64,000 bases of DNA. Source: Lachnospiraceae bacterium (GTDB taxonomy: Bacteria; Bacillota; Clostridia; Lachnospirales; Lachnospiraceae). The notes under the pieces were generated by a model. The model had not been told where the DNA came from. It saw nothing but the letters and a program-made list of their open reading frames with translations, and searched no databases. Below are positions 35,986 to 43,509 of this stretch, one piece after another. A program made the position numbers and the translations under genes. The number at the start of each line of letters is the position of its first letter. Within the stretch, counting starts at the first letter, position 1. The DNA is taken from contig CAJTDL010000004.1 of the NCBI GenBank assembly GCA_910575035.1, positions 186,001-250,000 on the forward strand, written 5' to 3'.

Positions 35986-36130
35986 GTTACGATTCATGGC
36001 TCAGGAATGCGCTGAACTGCGCATTCTGTGAGAACATGATTCAGGAGTGAGGGGCGATTTTTGCGCAGCAAAACTTTAAATATCGCCCCGAATTGTTGCT
36101 TTGGGCGGCCTCCAGTCCGTGAATAGTAAC
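35986..36130. repeat. complete MITE-like palindromic element (locus 5)
   Basis: The best-preserved copy: 145 bases with terminal inverted repeats GTTACGATTCATGG (35986) and CCGTGAATAGTAAC (ending 36130). Inside are TCAGGAATGCGCTGAACTGC, a GGGGCGATTTTTGC... / ...ATCGCCCC hairpin around GCGCAGC, and GGCGGCCTCCAGTCC. It begins 2 bases after the polC stop codon and may also serve as its terminator. No coding capacity. Confidence 0.75.
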
Positions 36131-36169
36131 CTTTTAAGCGATAAAAAATACTTTGTGTTTCAAAACATC

Positions 36170-36198
36170 TTGACCAATCCCCCAAAGAGTGCTATTGT
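36170..36198 (+). promoter_or_regulatory. promoter of the SCP2-like gene
   Basis: TTGACC (36170-36175) and TATTGT (36193-36198) with a 17-base spacer, about 55 bases before the start. Confidence 0.55.
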
Positions 36199-36252
36199 TA
36201 TCTGGTAATCCATAGTACAAGCACCATTAACCAGAAAGTGGAGGAAGTTATT

Positions 36253-36618
36253 ATGACGTATGAAGAATTTTTTGCAAAAGTTAAGGACACATTTATGGAT
36301 GCGGATGCCAGCGGGATAGAGGAGCATCTGGCTTACCAGTTTAACATTACCGGGGAGGCAGAAGGCATTTTCTATGTAGAGGTAAAGGAGGGCAGGCTAT
36401 ATGTAGAGCCTTACGAATACTACGACCGGGATGCCATTTTCACAGCTCCCGCAGACTTGCTGATGAAGATCGCAGAAGGCAAGCAGGATCCACTTCTGGC
36501 ATATACCTTGAAGAAATTGAAGGTAGAGGGAGATCTTGGCAAGGCATTAAAGCTAAAGGATTTGATTGCCACCAAGAAAAAATCCGCAAAGGCTGAGAAA
36601 AAGCCAAAGAAAAAGTAA
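36253..36618 (+). CDS. SCP2-like sterol/lipid-binding-fold protein
   Basis: A 121-residue cytosolic protein of the SCP-2 type. YQFNITGEAEGIFYVEVKEG and LYVEPYEYYDRDAIFTAPAD form the central sheet, and GKQDPLLAYTLKKLKVEGDL is the highly characteristic SCP2 C-terminal helix and strand. A Lys/Ala-rich tail follows. Bacteria lack sterols here, so it may bind fatty acyl or other hydrophobic molecules; the ligand is unknown. The ATG at 36253 has GGAGG 8 bases upstream. Confidence 0.8.
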   Translation: MTYEEFFAKVKDTFMDADASGIEEHLAYQFNITGEAEGIFYVEVKEGRLYVEPYEYYDRDAIFTAPADLLMKIAEGKQDPLLAYTLKKLKVEGDLGKALKLKDLIATKKKSAKAEKKPKKK

Positions 36619-36656
36619 TCTGCTGAACCGTAATCAGAGAAGGGATGGAACAGCAC

Positions 36657-36697
36657 AGAGAATCAGCCAGGCAGTATTGCTGCCTGGCTGATTCTCT
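36657..36697. terminator. perfect 18-bp hairpin between convergent genes
   Basis: AGAGAATCAGCCAGGCAG at 36657-36674 pairs without mismatch with 36680-36697 around a 5-base loop, between the SCP2-like gene and xpt, which converge. No U tract is present on either side; a bidirectional terminator is inferred from placement and stability. Confidence 0.65.
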
Positions 36698-36719
36698 GCT
36701 CCTGGAAAAACTTTCCTCC

Positions 36720-37289
36720 CTAAATAAAGGTAATGAAATTCTCTGCCATATTTCCTATCCGTGCAAGGGCATACACTTCAATCCCCTGGGCTTCTAACTT
36801 CTGGCGCCCGGGCTGGAAGGATTTCTCAATCAATATGCCAAGGCCTGCAATCGTGGCATGGGACATGCGAATCAGGCGGATGGCAGCAGTAGCGGCTTCC
36901 CCATTTGCCAGGAAATCATCCACAATCAGGACATGGTCCGTTTCATTGATAAACTTTTTGGAAAGGGTCAGCTCATAGTTTGTTTCCTTGGTAAAAGACG
37001 TCACAACTGTCTGGTATAGATCCTGGTTCAAAATTTTTGACGGCTGTTTTTTCAAAATCAGCAACGGAACCCTCAGTGCAAGGGAAGTCAGCAGCGCTGG
37101 GGCAATGCCGGAGCTTTCGATAGTGGCTACCTTCGTGACCCCCTTGTCTTTGAAATGCCCAGCAAGCTCATTTGCCATTTCCTGCATCAGCAGAGGGTCA
37201 ATCTGGTGGTTGATAAAGCTGTCCACCTTGAGGATATGCTCATTTAGCGCGATGCCATCCGTTTTGATTTTTTCTTCTAATAATTTCAT
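36720..37289 (-). CDS. xpt: xanthine phosphoribosyltransferase
   Basis: Salvages xanthine to XMP with PRPP. The 189-residue type I PRTase has ATIESSGIAPA and the PRPP-binding loop VLIVDDFLANGEAA near residue 125, followed by GLGILIEKSFQPGR, all typical of Xpt. Many Firmicute xpt genes have a purine riboswitch, but only about 50 bases lie between the promoter here and the start, and I see no such fold. Confidence 0.93.
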   Translation of the reverse strand: MKLLEEKIKTDGIALNEHILKVDSFINHQIDPLLMQEMANELAGHFKDKGVTKVATIESSGIAPALLTSLALRVPLLILKKQPSKILNQDLYQTVVTSFTKETNYELTLSKKFINETDHVLIVDDFLANGEAATAAIRLIRMSHATIAGLGILIEKSFQPGRQKLEAQGIEVYALARIGNMAENFITFI

Positions 37290-37337
37290 ATGTATTCACC
37301 TCTATAAAAGATTTAGCCTAAATGGAATCTCCCCTTT

Positions 37338-37366
37338 ATTATATAGGAAAAAGAAGCATATGACAA
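37338..37366 (-). promoter_or_regulatory. xpt promoter
   Basis: On the minus strand TTGTCA (37361-37366) and TATAAT (37338-37343), 17 bases apart. Confidence 0.75.
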
Positions 37367-37472
37367 GATTTTTGCATCAAATGAGGAAAAAGCCCTCACA
37401 TATATCAAAAATAGGACGTATTGCAGCGCGCCATCCATTGCTGAAGGCTTTTTCCATGAAAGCCGCAAAGGA

Positions 37473-37501
37473 TTGCCAGGCGATTTCAGGTATGCTAAAA
37501 T
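37473..37501 (+). promoter_or_regulatory. rlmH promoter
   Basis: TTGCCA (37473-37478) and TAAAAT (37496-37501), 17 bases apart, 19 bases before the start codon. Confidence 0.65.
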
Positions 37502-37520
37502 GGGAAAAAGGAGACAATCT

Positions 37521-38000
37521 ATGAAAATAACAATTGTAGCAGTGGGAAAGGTCAAGGAAAAATTTTACCGCAGTGCAGTCGAAGAATTTGAAAAGCGCCT
37601 GAGCCGGTATTGCAGGCTGGAAGTTACAGAGGTGGCGGATGAGCAGACGCCAGACGGCGCCAGCGAGGCATTGGAACGGCAGATCAAGGAAAAGGAAGGG
37701 CAGAGGATCCTCAAGCAGGTTCGGGAAGGGGATTGGGTGTGCGCCCTTGCCATTGAAGGGAAAATGCTGGATTCCGTAGAACTTTCCAGGAAAATAGAAG
37801 AATTAGGGATTGGTGGGGAAAGCCATCTTGTATTTGTGATCGGAGGCTCCCTGGGGCTGTCTGCCCAGGTTTTGGAACGGGCGGATTTTCTGCTGAGCTT
37901 CTCGAAGATGACATTTCCACACCAGCTAATGCGGGTTATTTTACTGGAGCAGATCTACCGGAGCTATCGGATCATGAGGAAAGAGCCTTATCATAAGTGA
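37521..38000 (+). CDS. rlmH: 23S rRNA (pseudouridine1915-N3)-methyltransferase
   Basis: SPOUT-family methyltransferase acting on helix 69 of the 70S ribosome. The 159-residue protein has ITIVAVGKVKEKFY at the N-terminus, FVIGGSLGLS as the SAM-binding knot, and the C-terminal FSKMTFPHQLMRVILLEQIYRSY with the tail KEPYHK, diagnostic for RlmH. The ATG at 37521 follows AAAGGAG. Confidence 0.96.
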   Translation: MKITIVAVGKVKEKFYRSAVEEFEKRLSRYCRLEVTEVADEQTPDGASEALERQIKEKEGQRILKQVREGDWVCALAIEGKMLDSVELSRKIEELGIGGESHLVFVIGGSLGLSAQVLERADFLLSFSKMTFPHQLMRVILLEQIYRSYRIMRKEPYHK

Positions 38001-38064
38001 GGGAGAAGTGGAATATCCAGAACTGCAAAAGACAATAAAAGAGGATTTTTGGGAAAAACCGTTA

Positions 38065-38284
38065 TATGTATACTTTCGAGAATGTCTGTGAAGAGGATTC
38101 GGAGGTAATACTAAATGACAGGGCAGAGAAAGTTTACCTGAATGCAGATGGAAAGAATGGGACTGTAAGTAAGGAATGAAAAGCATTCTTAGATTATGTG
38201 GCTGGCAGGCCATCAGAAGATACATTTGTGAAGAAACTGAAACGTGCTGTGGAGGAGGCGAAAGAAAATGAGAGTGTCATATAA
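38065..38284 (+). pseudogene. remnant of an Rpn/PD-(D/E)XK transposase-like nuclease
   Basis: One frame reads MYTFENVCEEDSEVILND, then KVYLNADGKNGTVSKE, a TGA at 38177, and continues in the same frame KAFLDYVAGRPSEDTFVKKL to a TAA at 38282. This is the middle and C-terminal part of the Rpn (recombination-promoting nuclease / PD-(D/E)XK transposase) family common in Lachnospiraceae. The catalytic N-terminal part is missing and the remainder is interrupted, so it is dead. The following 200 bases hold no gene. Confidence 0.65.
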
Positions 38285-38483
38285 TCTGTGTAAATTATCC
38301 AGACTGCAATTCTGATTCTATCGAATTGTCAAAATCCTGTAAAGGCTGAAACTCTTGCCTTGACAGGATTCAGGCAATTCAAACTATGATAATTAAGCAG
38401 TCAATGAGAATATTCAGACAATTTACTTATACAATTTGGCTGACAAAGCCTCTGAACTAAAAGGGGTATCAGGCTAAAATATG

Positions 38484-38816
38484 TTAAATTCTGTTTTTAT
38501 TTCCCCATTCGCACATTCCATCCAGAATTGGCATTAAGGATTTACCGCGTTCAGTTAGGCTGTATTCAACCTTTGGCGGAATCTGGGGATATTCTTCGCG
38601 GTGAACGAGTTGATCTGCTTCCAATTCCTTCAAATTGGAACTGAGAGTTTTAAAGGAAATCTCCCCAATATATTTTTTCATTTCATTGAATCGAACAATA
38701 CCAAATTCCATCAACGTATAAAGAATCGTCATTTTATATTTTCCATTGATAAGTGATAAGGTATAGCTAAAGCCAGTGTCATTTAAACACTCTTTTGATA
38801 TACAGCGTTTGTTCAT
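38484..38816 (-). CDS. HxlR-family transcriptional regulator
   Basis: A 110-residue winged-helix regulator with LSLINGKYKMTILYTL, FNEMKKYIGEISFKTLSSNL (recognition helix) and PPKVEYSLTERGKSL, the HxlR/DUF24 signature order. Conserved Cys residues near the N-terminus (KRCISKECLND) may sense reactive electrophiles or redox state, as in YodB/HypR relatives (inference). The ATG at 38816 has AAAGGAG 8 bases upstream. Three direct repeats lie in its promoter region. The flavoproteins at 40.3 kb are plausible targets. Confidence 0.85.
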   Translation of the reverse strand: MNKRCISKECLNDTGFSYTLSLINGKYKMTILYTLMEFGIVRFNEMKKYIGEISFKTLSSNLKELEADQLVHREEYPQIPPKVEYSLTERGKSLMPILDGMCEWGNKNRI

Positions 38817-38836
38817 TTTTACACTCTCCTTTTGAT

Positions 38837-38900
38837 AAGTATATAACTTCATATAAGTATATAACCTAAATATAAGTATTACAACTAAAAGTGTATACTT
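38837..38900 (-). promoter_or_regulatory. direct-repeat array upstream of the HxlR gene
   Basis: AAGTATATAAC at 38837, AAGTATATAACC at 38855 and AAGTATTACAAC at 38874 are spaced 18-19 bases apart (two helical turns), followed by the near-palindrome AAGTGTATACTT at 38889-38900. Likely operators for autoregulation. Confidence 0.6.
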
Positions 38901-39121
38901 TATTACTTCATATTTCTATCATACCATTGAAACCCTGTATTTACAAGGAAAATCTATTATTGTGATTCAGTCGGGTACGTGCTATAATTTCAATAGTATT
39001 GATAATGGCAGGCCGATATTTAGGAGGATAAATTTATTATGGAAACAGTAATATAGGAGGGTATTCCCAATCATGCAAATGAAGTGAATTTTATCTGGAC
39101 TATCTGGTATAAGGGTAATTG

Positions 39122-39244
39122 TATATTTCTCAGCAGAGTCTTTCCGGTGCTGTCAAAGAAGTGGAAAAGGAAGCTGGAATAACAATTTTCAGCCGATGCA
39201 GGGCAGGAGTGGCGCTGACACAGGAGGGTCAGCATCATTTCTAA
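39122..39244 (+). pseudogene. fragment of a LysR-type regulator (DNA-binding domain)
   Basis: The frame reads YISQQSLSGAVKEVEKEAGI, then TIFSRCRAGVALTQEG, the unmistakable helix-turn-helix of a LysR regulator, then runs to TAA at 39242. There is no start: stops lie immediately upstream, and the effector domain is absent. Confidence 0.7.
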
Positions 39245-39507
39245 AAGGATTTTTGCTGCAGTTTGTCAACGTGAAAATTTATTTATTTGGAATTACTGCA
39301 TTAACAGGATATATCACGGAATATAGTGCTTCTTTATGGGTTTTGCTCTTATTTGAGATTATCATAGCTACGATTGGAACAATTGCAACTCTTACATGGA
39401 TTGGTATGGGTGCCCTGATACAGAGAGCATACCGAAAATATTACAGGGTAATTAACATTATTCTTGCATTAACGTTATCAGAGTGTGTGTATAGCATGCT
39501 GAAATAG
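39233..39507 (+). pseudogene. fragment of a LysE/RhtB-type amino acid exporter (C-terminal half)
   Basis: From FLKGFLLQFVNVKIYLFGIT through LLLFEIIIATIGTIATLTWI to the end SECVYSMLK, this matches the second half of LysE/EamB-type exporters: the F-x-x-G-F motif, then three membrane helices. The N-terminal half is replaced by the LysR fragment, in another frame, at about 39,233. LysR and LysE genes are normally neighbours, so one deletion explains both fragments. Confidence 0.65.
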
Positions 39508-39739
39508 CAAAAGGGGTGTTACAAGCAAGTGAAACGCATCGGCAGTTGACGGATGAACAGTTGGCTGCTGCGGGGATTGAGCAGGGATTTTATGTAATAG
39601 AGGCAGGGGTATTTATTCGTATATGCTTTTGTCAGAAACTTTATGGAAACATCTTGTAGAAATTAATAAAGTATGTAATGAGATTTTTCTTTAATGTTAC
39701 AGTGCAGTCTTGGGCATTTAGAAAAAATTGTTTTTAAAA

Positions 39740-40150
39740 AACCAAAATCGGGGGTTGACAGGACGGAAGAAATGGATTATTACTAACAGTGAGAAATGGG
39801 TTTTCACCGTATACCATGCTACGGCTTGCTCGTTTCTTTTTTATTGCCAGAACATCATTCCGTATCAGTTCCGATATCGCAGTGGGGGCATTTGCCTTAG
39901 CTTTTGCACCCATAAGGCTTTTCCAGCGCTCTGATTCTGTGTATTCTTCTGGCAGTTCGCTTCCAATATAAATACGCTCCGTATTTTCCACAATCTCGTA
40001 ATAGTCCCCGATTTTTCTTCCGATTCGGCGCGATGTGCGCTTCCACGATGTTTAGCGTGTCCATGATGACAGCGGCGCGGCGATTTTGGCTATGGCGGTT
40101 TCGCTGTATTCCAAAAAGGTTTTTGCGGTTCTTGAAAAGGAATCGATTCA
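39740..40150 (-). pseudogene. frameshifted remnant of a mobile-element protein
   Basis: On the minus strand, pieces in two frames read in order FLEYSETAIAKIAAP, TLNIVEAHIAP, KIGDYYEIVENTERIYIGSE, LPEEYTESERWKSLMGAKAK and DVLAIKKKRASR. I recall this order from the C-terminal part of large polyvalent/head-associated proteins carried by integrative elements of Clostridia; an internal deletion and frameshifts are evident. Identity is from memory and should be searched. The stretch 39,508-39,739 holds nothing I recognise. Confidence 0.45.
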
Positions 40151-40162
40151 CTTCGGGTGAGA

Positions 40163-40211
40163 TACTTACCTAAAGGTGCGTACTTGTTTTTTGTTTTATT
40201 CTTGCTATAAT
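40163..40211 (+). promoter_or_regulatory. flavoprotein operon promoter with HxlR-type palindrome
   Basis: TTGTTT (40184-40189) and TATAAT (40206-40211) are 16 bases apart. Immediately upstream TACTTACCTAAAGGTGCGTA (40163-40182) is a palindrome of the form TAC-NN-ACCT / AGGT-NN-GTA, a likely HxlR-family operator. Confidence 0.6.
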
Positions 40212-40318
40212 TATAAAATCAACAGCAGGAAAAGTCAATCCTGCAAGGATACCAAAGCCCGCAGAGGCATTCCTGGACAGTGATTGCTTCTCAGGGAAAT
40301 CTAAGGAGGGATTATTTT

Positions 40319-40864
40319 ATGAGTAAGAAAATCGTTGTTATTACAGGAAGCCCGCGTAAAAACGGGAACAGCTTTGCTATGACGGATGCGTTCATCAAAG
40401 CGGCGGAAACGAAAGGGCATACCATTACCCGCTTTGATGCCGCTATGAAGAAGGTAGGTGGATGCCATGCCTGTGAGGCCTGTTTTTCCACAGGGAAAGC
40501 CTGTACTTTTGATGATGACTTCAATACCATAGCGCCGGCAATCCTGGAAGCAGATGCAATTGTGTTTACTATGCCGGTTTACTGGTATTCTATCCCAGCA
40601 CAGATCAAGGGGGTCATTGACCGTATCTTTTCCCTTGTTGTTGGTGGTAAGGATATTGCAGGCAAGGAATGTGCACTTATCACCTGCTGTGAGGAAGAAG
40701 ATATGTCTGTCATGGACGGAGTCCGCATACCTGTTGAGCGTATGTGCGCCCTGAACAAATGGAAGATGGTTGGTGAGGTTTTGGTTCCCGGCGTGCTGAA
40801 TATTGGGGATATTGATAAGACGGATGGATGCAAAAAAGCAGAGGCTTTGGCTGATGCAATATAA
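40319..40864 (+). CDS. NADPH-dependent FMN reductase-family flavoprotein (first of a pair)
   Basis: A 181-residue flavodoxin-fold reductase. GSPRKNGNS near the N-terminus binds the FMN phosphate, GCHACEACFSTGKAC has the Cys spacing of iron-sulfur flavoproteins, and VFTMPVYWYSIPAQIKGVID is the FMN-binding loop typical of the group. It could reduce quinones, azo or nitro compounds. ATG at 40319 with AAGGAGG 10 bases upstream. Located 11 bases before a paralogue. Confidence 0.82.
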   Translation: MSKKIVVITGSPRKNGNSFAMTDAFIKAAETKGHTITRFDAAMKKVGGCHACEACFSTGKACTFDDDFNTIAPAILEADAIVFTMPVYWYSIPAQIKGVIDRIFSLVVGGKDIAGKECALITCCEEEDMSVMDGVRIPVERMCALNKWKMVGEVLVPGVLNIGDIDKTDGCKKAEALADAI

Positions 40865-40875
40865 GGAGGAGCCAT

Positions 40876-41427
40876 ATGGGTAAGAAAATCGTTATTTTAA
40901 ACGGAAGTCCCAGGAAGAATGGGAATACTGCATCACTGGCCGCTGAATTTACCAGGGGTGCAAAGGAAGCAGGGAATACAGTGGCAGAGTTTTTTCTGGA
41001 CGGTATGGATATCCATGGCTGTAAGGGCTGTTTTGGAGGCCATAGCAGCAGGGAATGTCCCTGTGTCCAGAGGGATGATATGGACAAAATTTATCCTGCG
41101 GTAAAAGAATCCGATGTGATCGTGTTTGCCACGCCGCTGTATTACTGGACTATGAGCGGGCAGATCAGGACGGCCATTGACCGCTTGTTTGCCCTGGAAG
41201 AAGGTGATGGGAACCTCCTCAGGGGAAATAACCGGGCAGCTGCATTACTGATGGCGGCAGAAGGAAATGGATTTGAGGACGTGCTTCTATACTACGAACA
41301 TCTGATGGGACATTTGAGATGGAAAAACCTTGGCCACGTTCTTGCTGGAAGGAATGGGCATGTGGGCGATATTGAAGGGAAGCCTGAACTTCAAAAGGCT
41401 TATGAACTTGGGAAGTCAATTACATAA
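40876..41427 (+). CDS. NADPH-dependent FMN reductase-family flavoprotein (second of a pair)
   Basis: A 183-residue paralogue of the preceding gene. It has GSPRKNGNT, GCKGCFGG with a further Cys pair (ECPCVQRDD), and VFATPLYYWTMSGQIRTAID. The two share fold and motif order but differ through most of the C-terminal half, so they are not a recent duplication. Same operon, AAGGAGG upstream. A likely electrophile- or xenobiotic-reducing pair under HxlR control (inference). Confidence 0.82.
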   Translation: MGKKIVILNGSPRKNGNTASLAAEFTRGAKEAGNTVAEFFLDGMDIHGCKGCFGGHSSRECPCVQRDDMDKIYPAVKESDVIVFATPLYYWTMSGQIRTAIDRLFALEEGDGNLLRGNNRAAALLMAAEGNGFEDVLLYYEHLMGHLRWKNLGHVLAGRNGHVGDIEGKPELQKAYELGKSIT

Positions 41428-41470
41428 TTGCTGAAAAAGAATCTTATGGCAGCGGATTAAGGCTAATTTA

Positions 41471-41511
41471 ACAAGGCAGAGCATATTAAAATGTTCTGCC
41501 TTGTCTGTATT
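41471..41511 (+). terminator. intrinsic terminator after the flavoprotein pair
   Basis: ACAAGGCAGA (41471-41480) pairs with TCTGCCTTGT (41495-41504), followed by a weak CTGTATTT. Confidence 0.65.
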
Positions 41512-41623
41512 TCTGCTTAAATTTGGGATGATAATGTTTCAAACAGCTTTATAATGAAACGGTCTATGCACGTAGGGCTGTTATGGGGATACCACAGGTG
41601 AAGTCGGAAGGGCACGTTGAAAC

Positions 41624-42778
41624 CTACTTCAGCTCTTCCTTGCTGCCATCAATTTGCCATAGAGACACTCCCATTTTTCCATCGAATGCGCAGACATAAT
41701 ATTCGCCATCCTGCGTCTTGCAGATTGGCAGCAGGCCATTGAAAGCGCGGCCATCATTTACTGTATGGGAAATCTGCCTGGCCTGCGTGGTTTCGCCCGC
41801 CTTATACTCGTAAATACCGTCTTTTGCTACACATACTATGGTATCATTCCATGCATCCATAGGAGGCATAACTTCATGATTGTTTTTTTCGTACATCATT
41901 TGCACAAATTCCTGCAGGCCTTCCTCTGGTTCTTGGTCTTCGAGGGTTTCAGAATTTAGGCAGCTATAAATCTCTTTTCCATAGAGCAGGAACTGATCCT
42001 GGGTTTTCAGACATCCCATTGTCAGGTCGTATGGCAGGTTTTTTACTATTTTCTGTGTATTGGTATCATACAGCAGGCATTTTTCTGACCCTATCAGGGC
42101 AATAATGTGGCTGTTCACATATTTGGCCTGAAACAAATGCACCGCCCCTCCTAACTGCGCATATACTTCATCCATATCGTACTTTACATAGGAATCTTCT
42201 GTGATCTGGTATACGTGGTTAACCTGGCCATTTTCTGCTTTGCCGTTTACTTCCGACAGGATCACAATAGCCTCAATCCCGGCCTCCCCCTTTCTGAGGT
42301 CGCCGGCAGCCAAAAAAGTTTTTTCATCATTCAGTTCATCTGGTTGGGAGAGAAGCTCTTCCCAGGTATCTCCTTGATCTGTGCTTTTCCATGCTATAAC
42401 ATAGCGCCCAGTCAATGCGCTGTTATAGATATTGCCTGTAAGGGCATAGATTTCACCTGTATCGCCTGCCAGAAGGTCAAAGTAATCAGATTCTCCTACA
42501 TCTACCTTGGCTCCGAGCCCCTCTACCTGTGACTCTGCTTTATTTGACTTGATGATTGTTCCGACAACGCCTGCAAATACGGTAACAACAGAGGCGATTG
42601 CAATGATTGCAGCAACCATGGCTGCGCTTATATTTCTTTTTACCCATTTCATCATATACGGCGCTCCTTTCCGGCTATCGGCCTTTAAGAGATCATTCAG
42701 AATTGCCTGGTCAGCATCGTCAGATAATGTAGCTTTATCCATCTGCTCACGGTACTTTTTCATATAATCATCCATCAT
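41624..42778 (-). CDS. putative anti-sigma factor with extracellular sensor-like domain
   Basis: A 384-residue single-pass membrane protein: about 50 cytosolic residues, one helix (about 50-75, AAMVAAIIAIASVVTVFAGV), then a 300-residue outer domain. That domain holds an Asp-box-type motif (STDQGDTWEE) and repeated strand patterns suggesting a beta-propeller. It begins 2 bases after the ECF sigma gene stop, the usual place for its anti-sigma partner. No zinc-binding anti-sigma motif (H-x3-C-x2-C) is visible, so partnership is inferred from context only. GGAGA precedes the ATG. Confidence 0.65.
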   Translation of the reverse strand: MMDDYMKKYREQMDKATLSDDADQAILNDLLKADSRKGAPYMMKWVKRNISAAMVAAIIAIASVVTVFAGVVGTIIKSNKAESQVEGLGAKVDVGESDYFDLLAGDTGEIYALTGNIYNSALTGRYVIAWKSTDQGDTWEELLSQPDELNDEKTFLAAGDLRKGEAGIEAIVILSEVNGKAENGQVNHVYQITEDSYVKYDMDEVYAQLGGAVHLFQAKYVNSHIIALIGSEKCLLYDTNTQKIVKNLPYDLTMGCLKTQDQFLLYGKEIYSCLNSETLEDQEPEEGLQEFVQMMYEKNNHEVMPPMDAWNDTIVCVAKDGIYEYKAGETTQARQISHTVNDGRAFNGLLPICKTQDGEYYVCAFDGKMGVSLWQIDGSKEELK

Positions 42779-42780
42779 AC

Positions 42781-43236
42781 TTATTCTCCTTCCAATTTGG
42801 TTTTTAAATGCTTTCTGGCCCGTTCCATCCGGGATCTTACCGCGGACGCAGTGATTTTTAAAATCCTGGCAATTTCTTTTGTGTCATAACCCTCATAATA
42901 GTAAAGGTAAATTACAGTCCGTTCTTTGACAGACAATGACATAACAGTTTCGAATATATCTGATGCTTGTGTTTCTTTTGCAGGGATACTATCAGATAAT
43001 TCCCCATTTTCATGACGTTTCCAAAATTTTAGGCGATTCTTGCATTCATTGGCTGTCACCGTCAAAAGCCATGGCCGTTCTTTTCCAGGAGAAATAGAAG
43101 CTTTATGTTCTATCATTTTTATAAATACATCGTGACAGACATCTTCTGCTTCAGCCTGTGAATGCAGGTATGTCAGAGCCAGCCGATAGACTGAATTTTT
43201 ATTGATATTGTAAACCTGTGAAATATCCAACTCCAT
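42781..43236 (-). CDS. ECF-type RNA polymerase sigma factor
   Basis: A 151-residue sigma-70-family factor with only regions 2 and 4. LALTYLHSQAEAEDVCHDVF (region 2) and KERTVIYLYYYEGYDTKEIA followed by ILKITASAVRSRMERARKHL (region 4 helix-turn-helix) are clear. The ATG at 43236 lies close behind GGGAGGAGGGG; the frame extends to 43269. First gene of a two-gene operon with the membrane protein; a TATAAT lies on the minus strand at 43302-43307. Confidence 0.9.
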   Translation of the reverse strand: MELDISQVYNINKNSVYRLALTYLHSQAEAEDVCHDVFIKMIEHKASISPGKERPWLLTVTANECKNRLKFWKRHENGELSDSIPAKETQASDIFETVMSLSVKERTVIYLYYYEGYDTKEIARILKITASAVRSRMERARKHLKTKLEGE

Positions 43237-43509
43237 CCCCTCCTCCCTTTCTCCTTTTTGAGTACTCATATATATAACAACTCAAAAGGCATTTTTGTCC
43301 CATTATATCAGATTTTTTATGAAGCTTATATGTATCTTAATGAGCTATTCACAACAATAATCTGTCCATTTATGCGAATGGCATTCAGGTTTTGGCCTGT
43401 GTTCCGATATAGAAAACAGAATAAAAGAGCCGCTCATTATGCCCGCTGGCAATGAGAAGGGCAGCCGCGCTTGCCGTGGGGGATTGGCTTACAGAAAAGG
43501 AGAATGGCA

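Noticed and set aside
37290-37440. Possible purine riboswitch upstream of xpt
   Set aside because: Only about 50 bases separate promoter and start, and the conserved purine-aptamer loops are absent.
39728-39971. Short plus-strand frames at 39.7-40.0 kb
   Set aside because: The minus strand carries the recognisable mobile-element fragment; the plus frames are its shadows.
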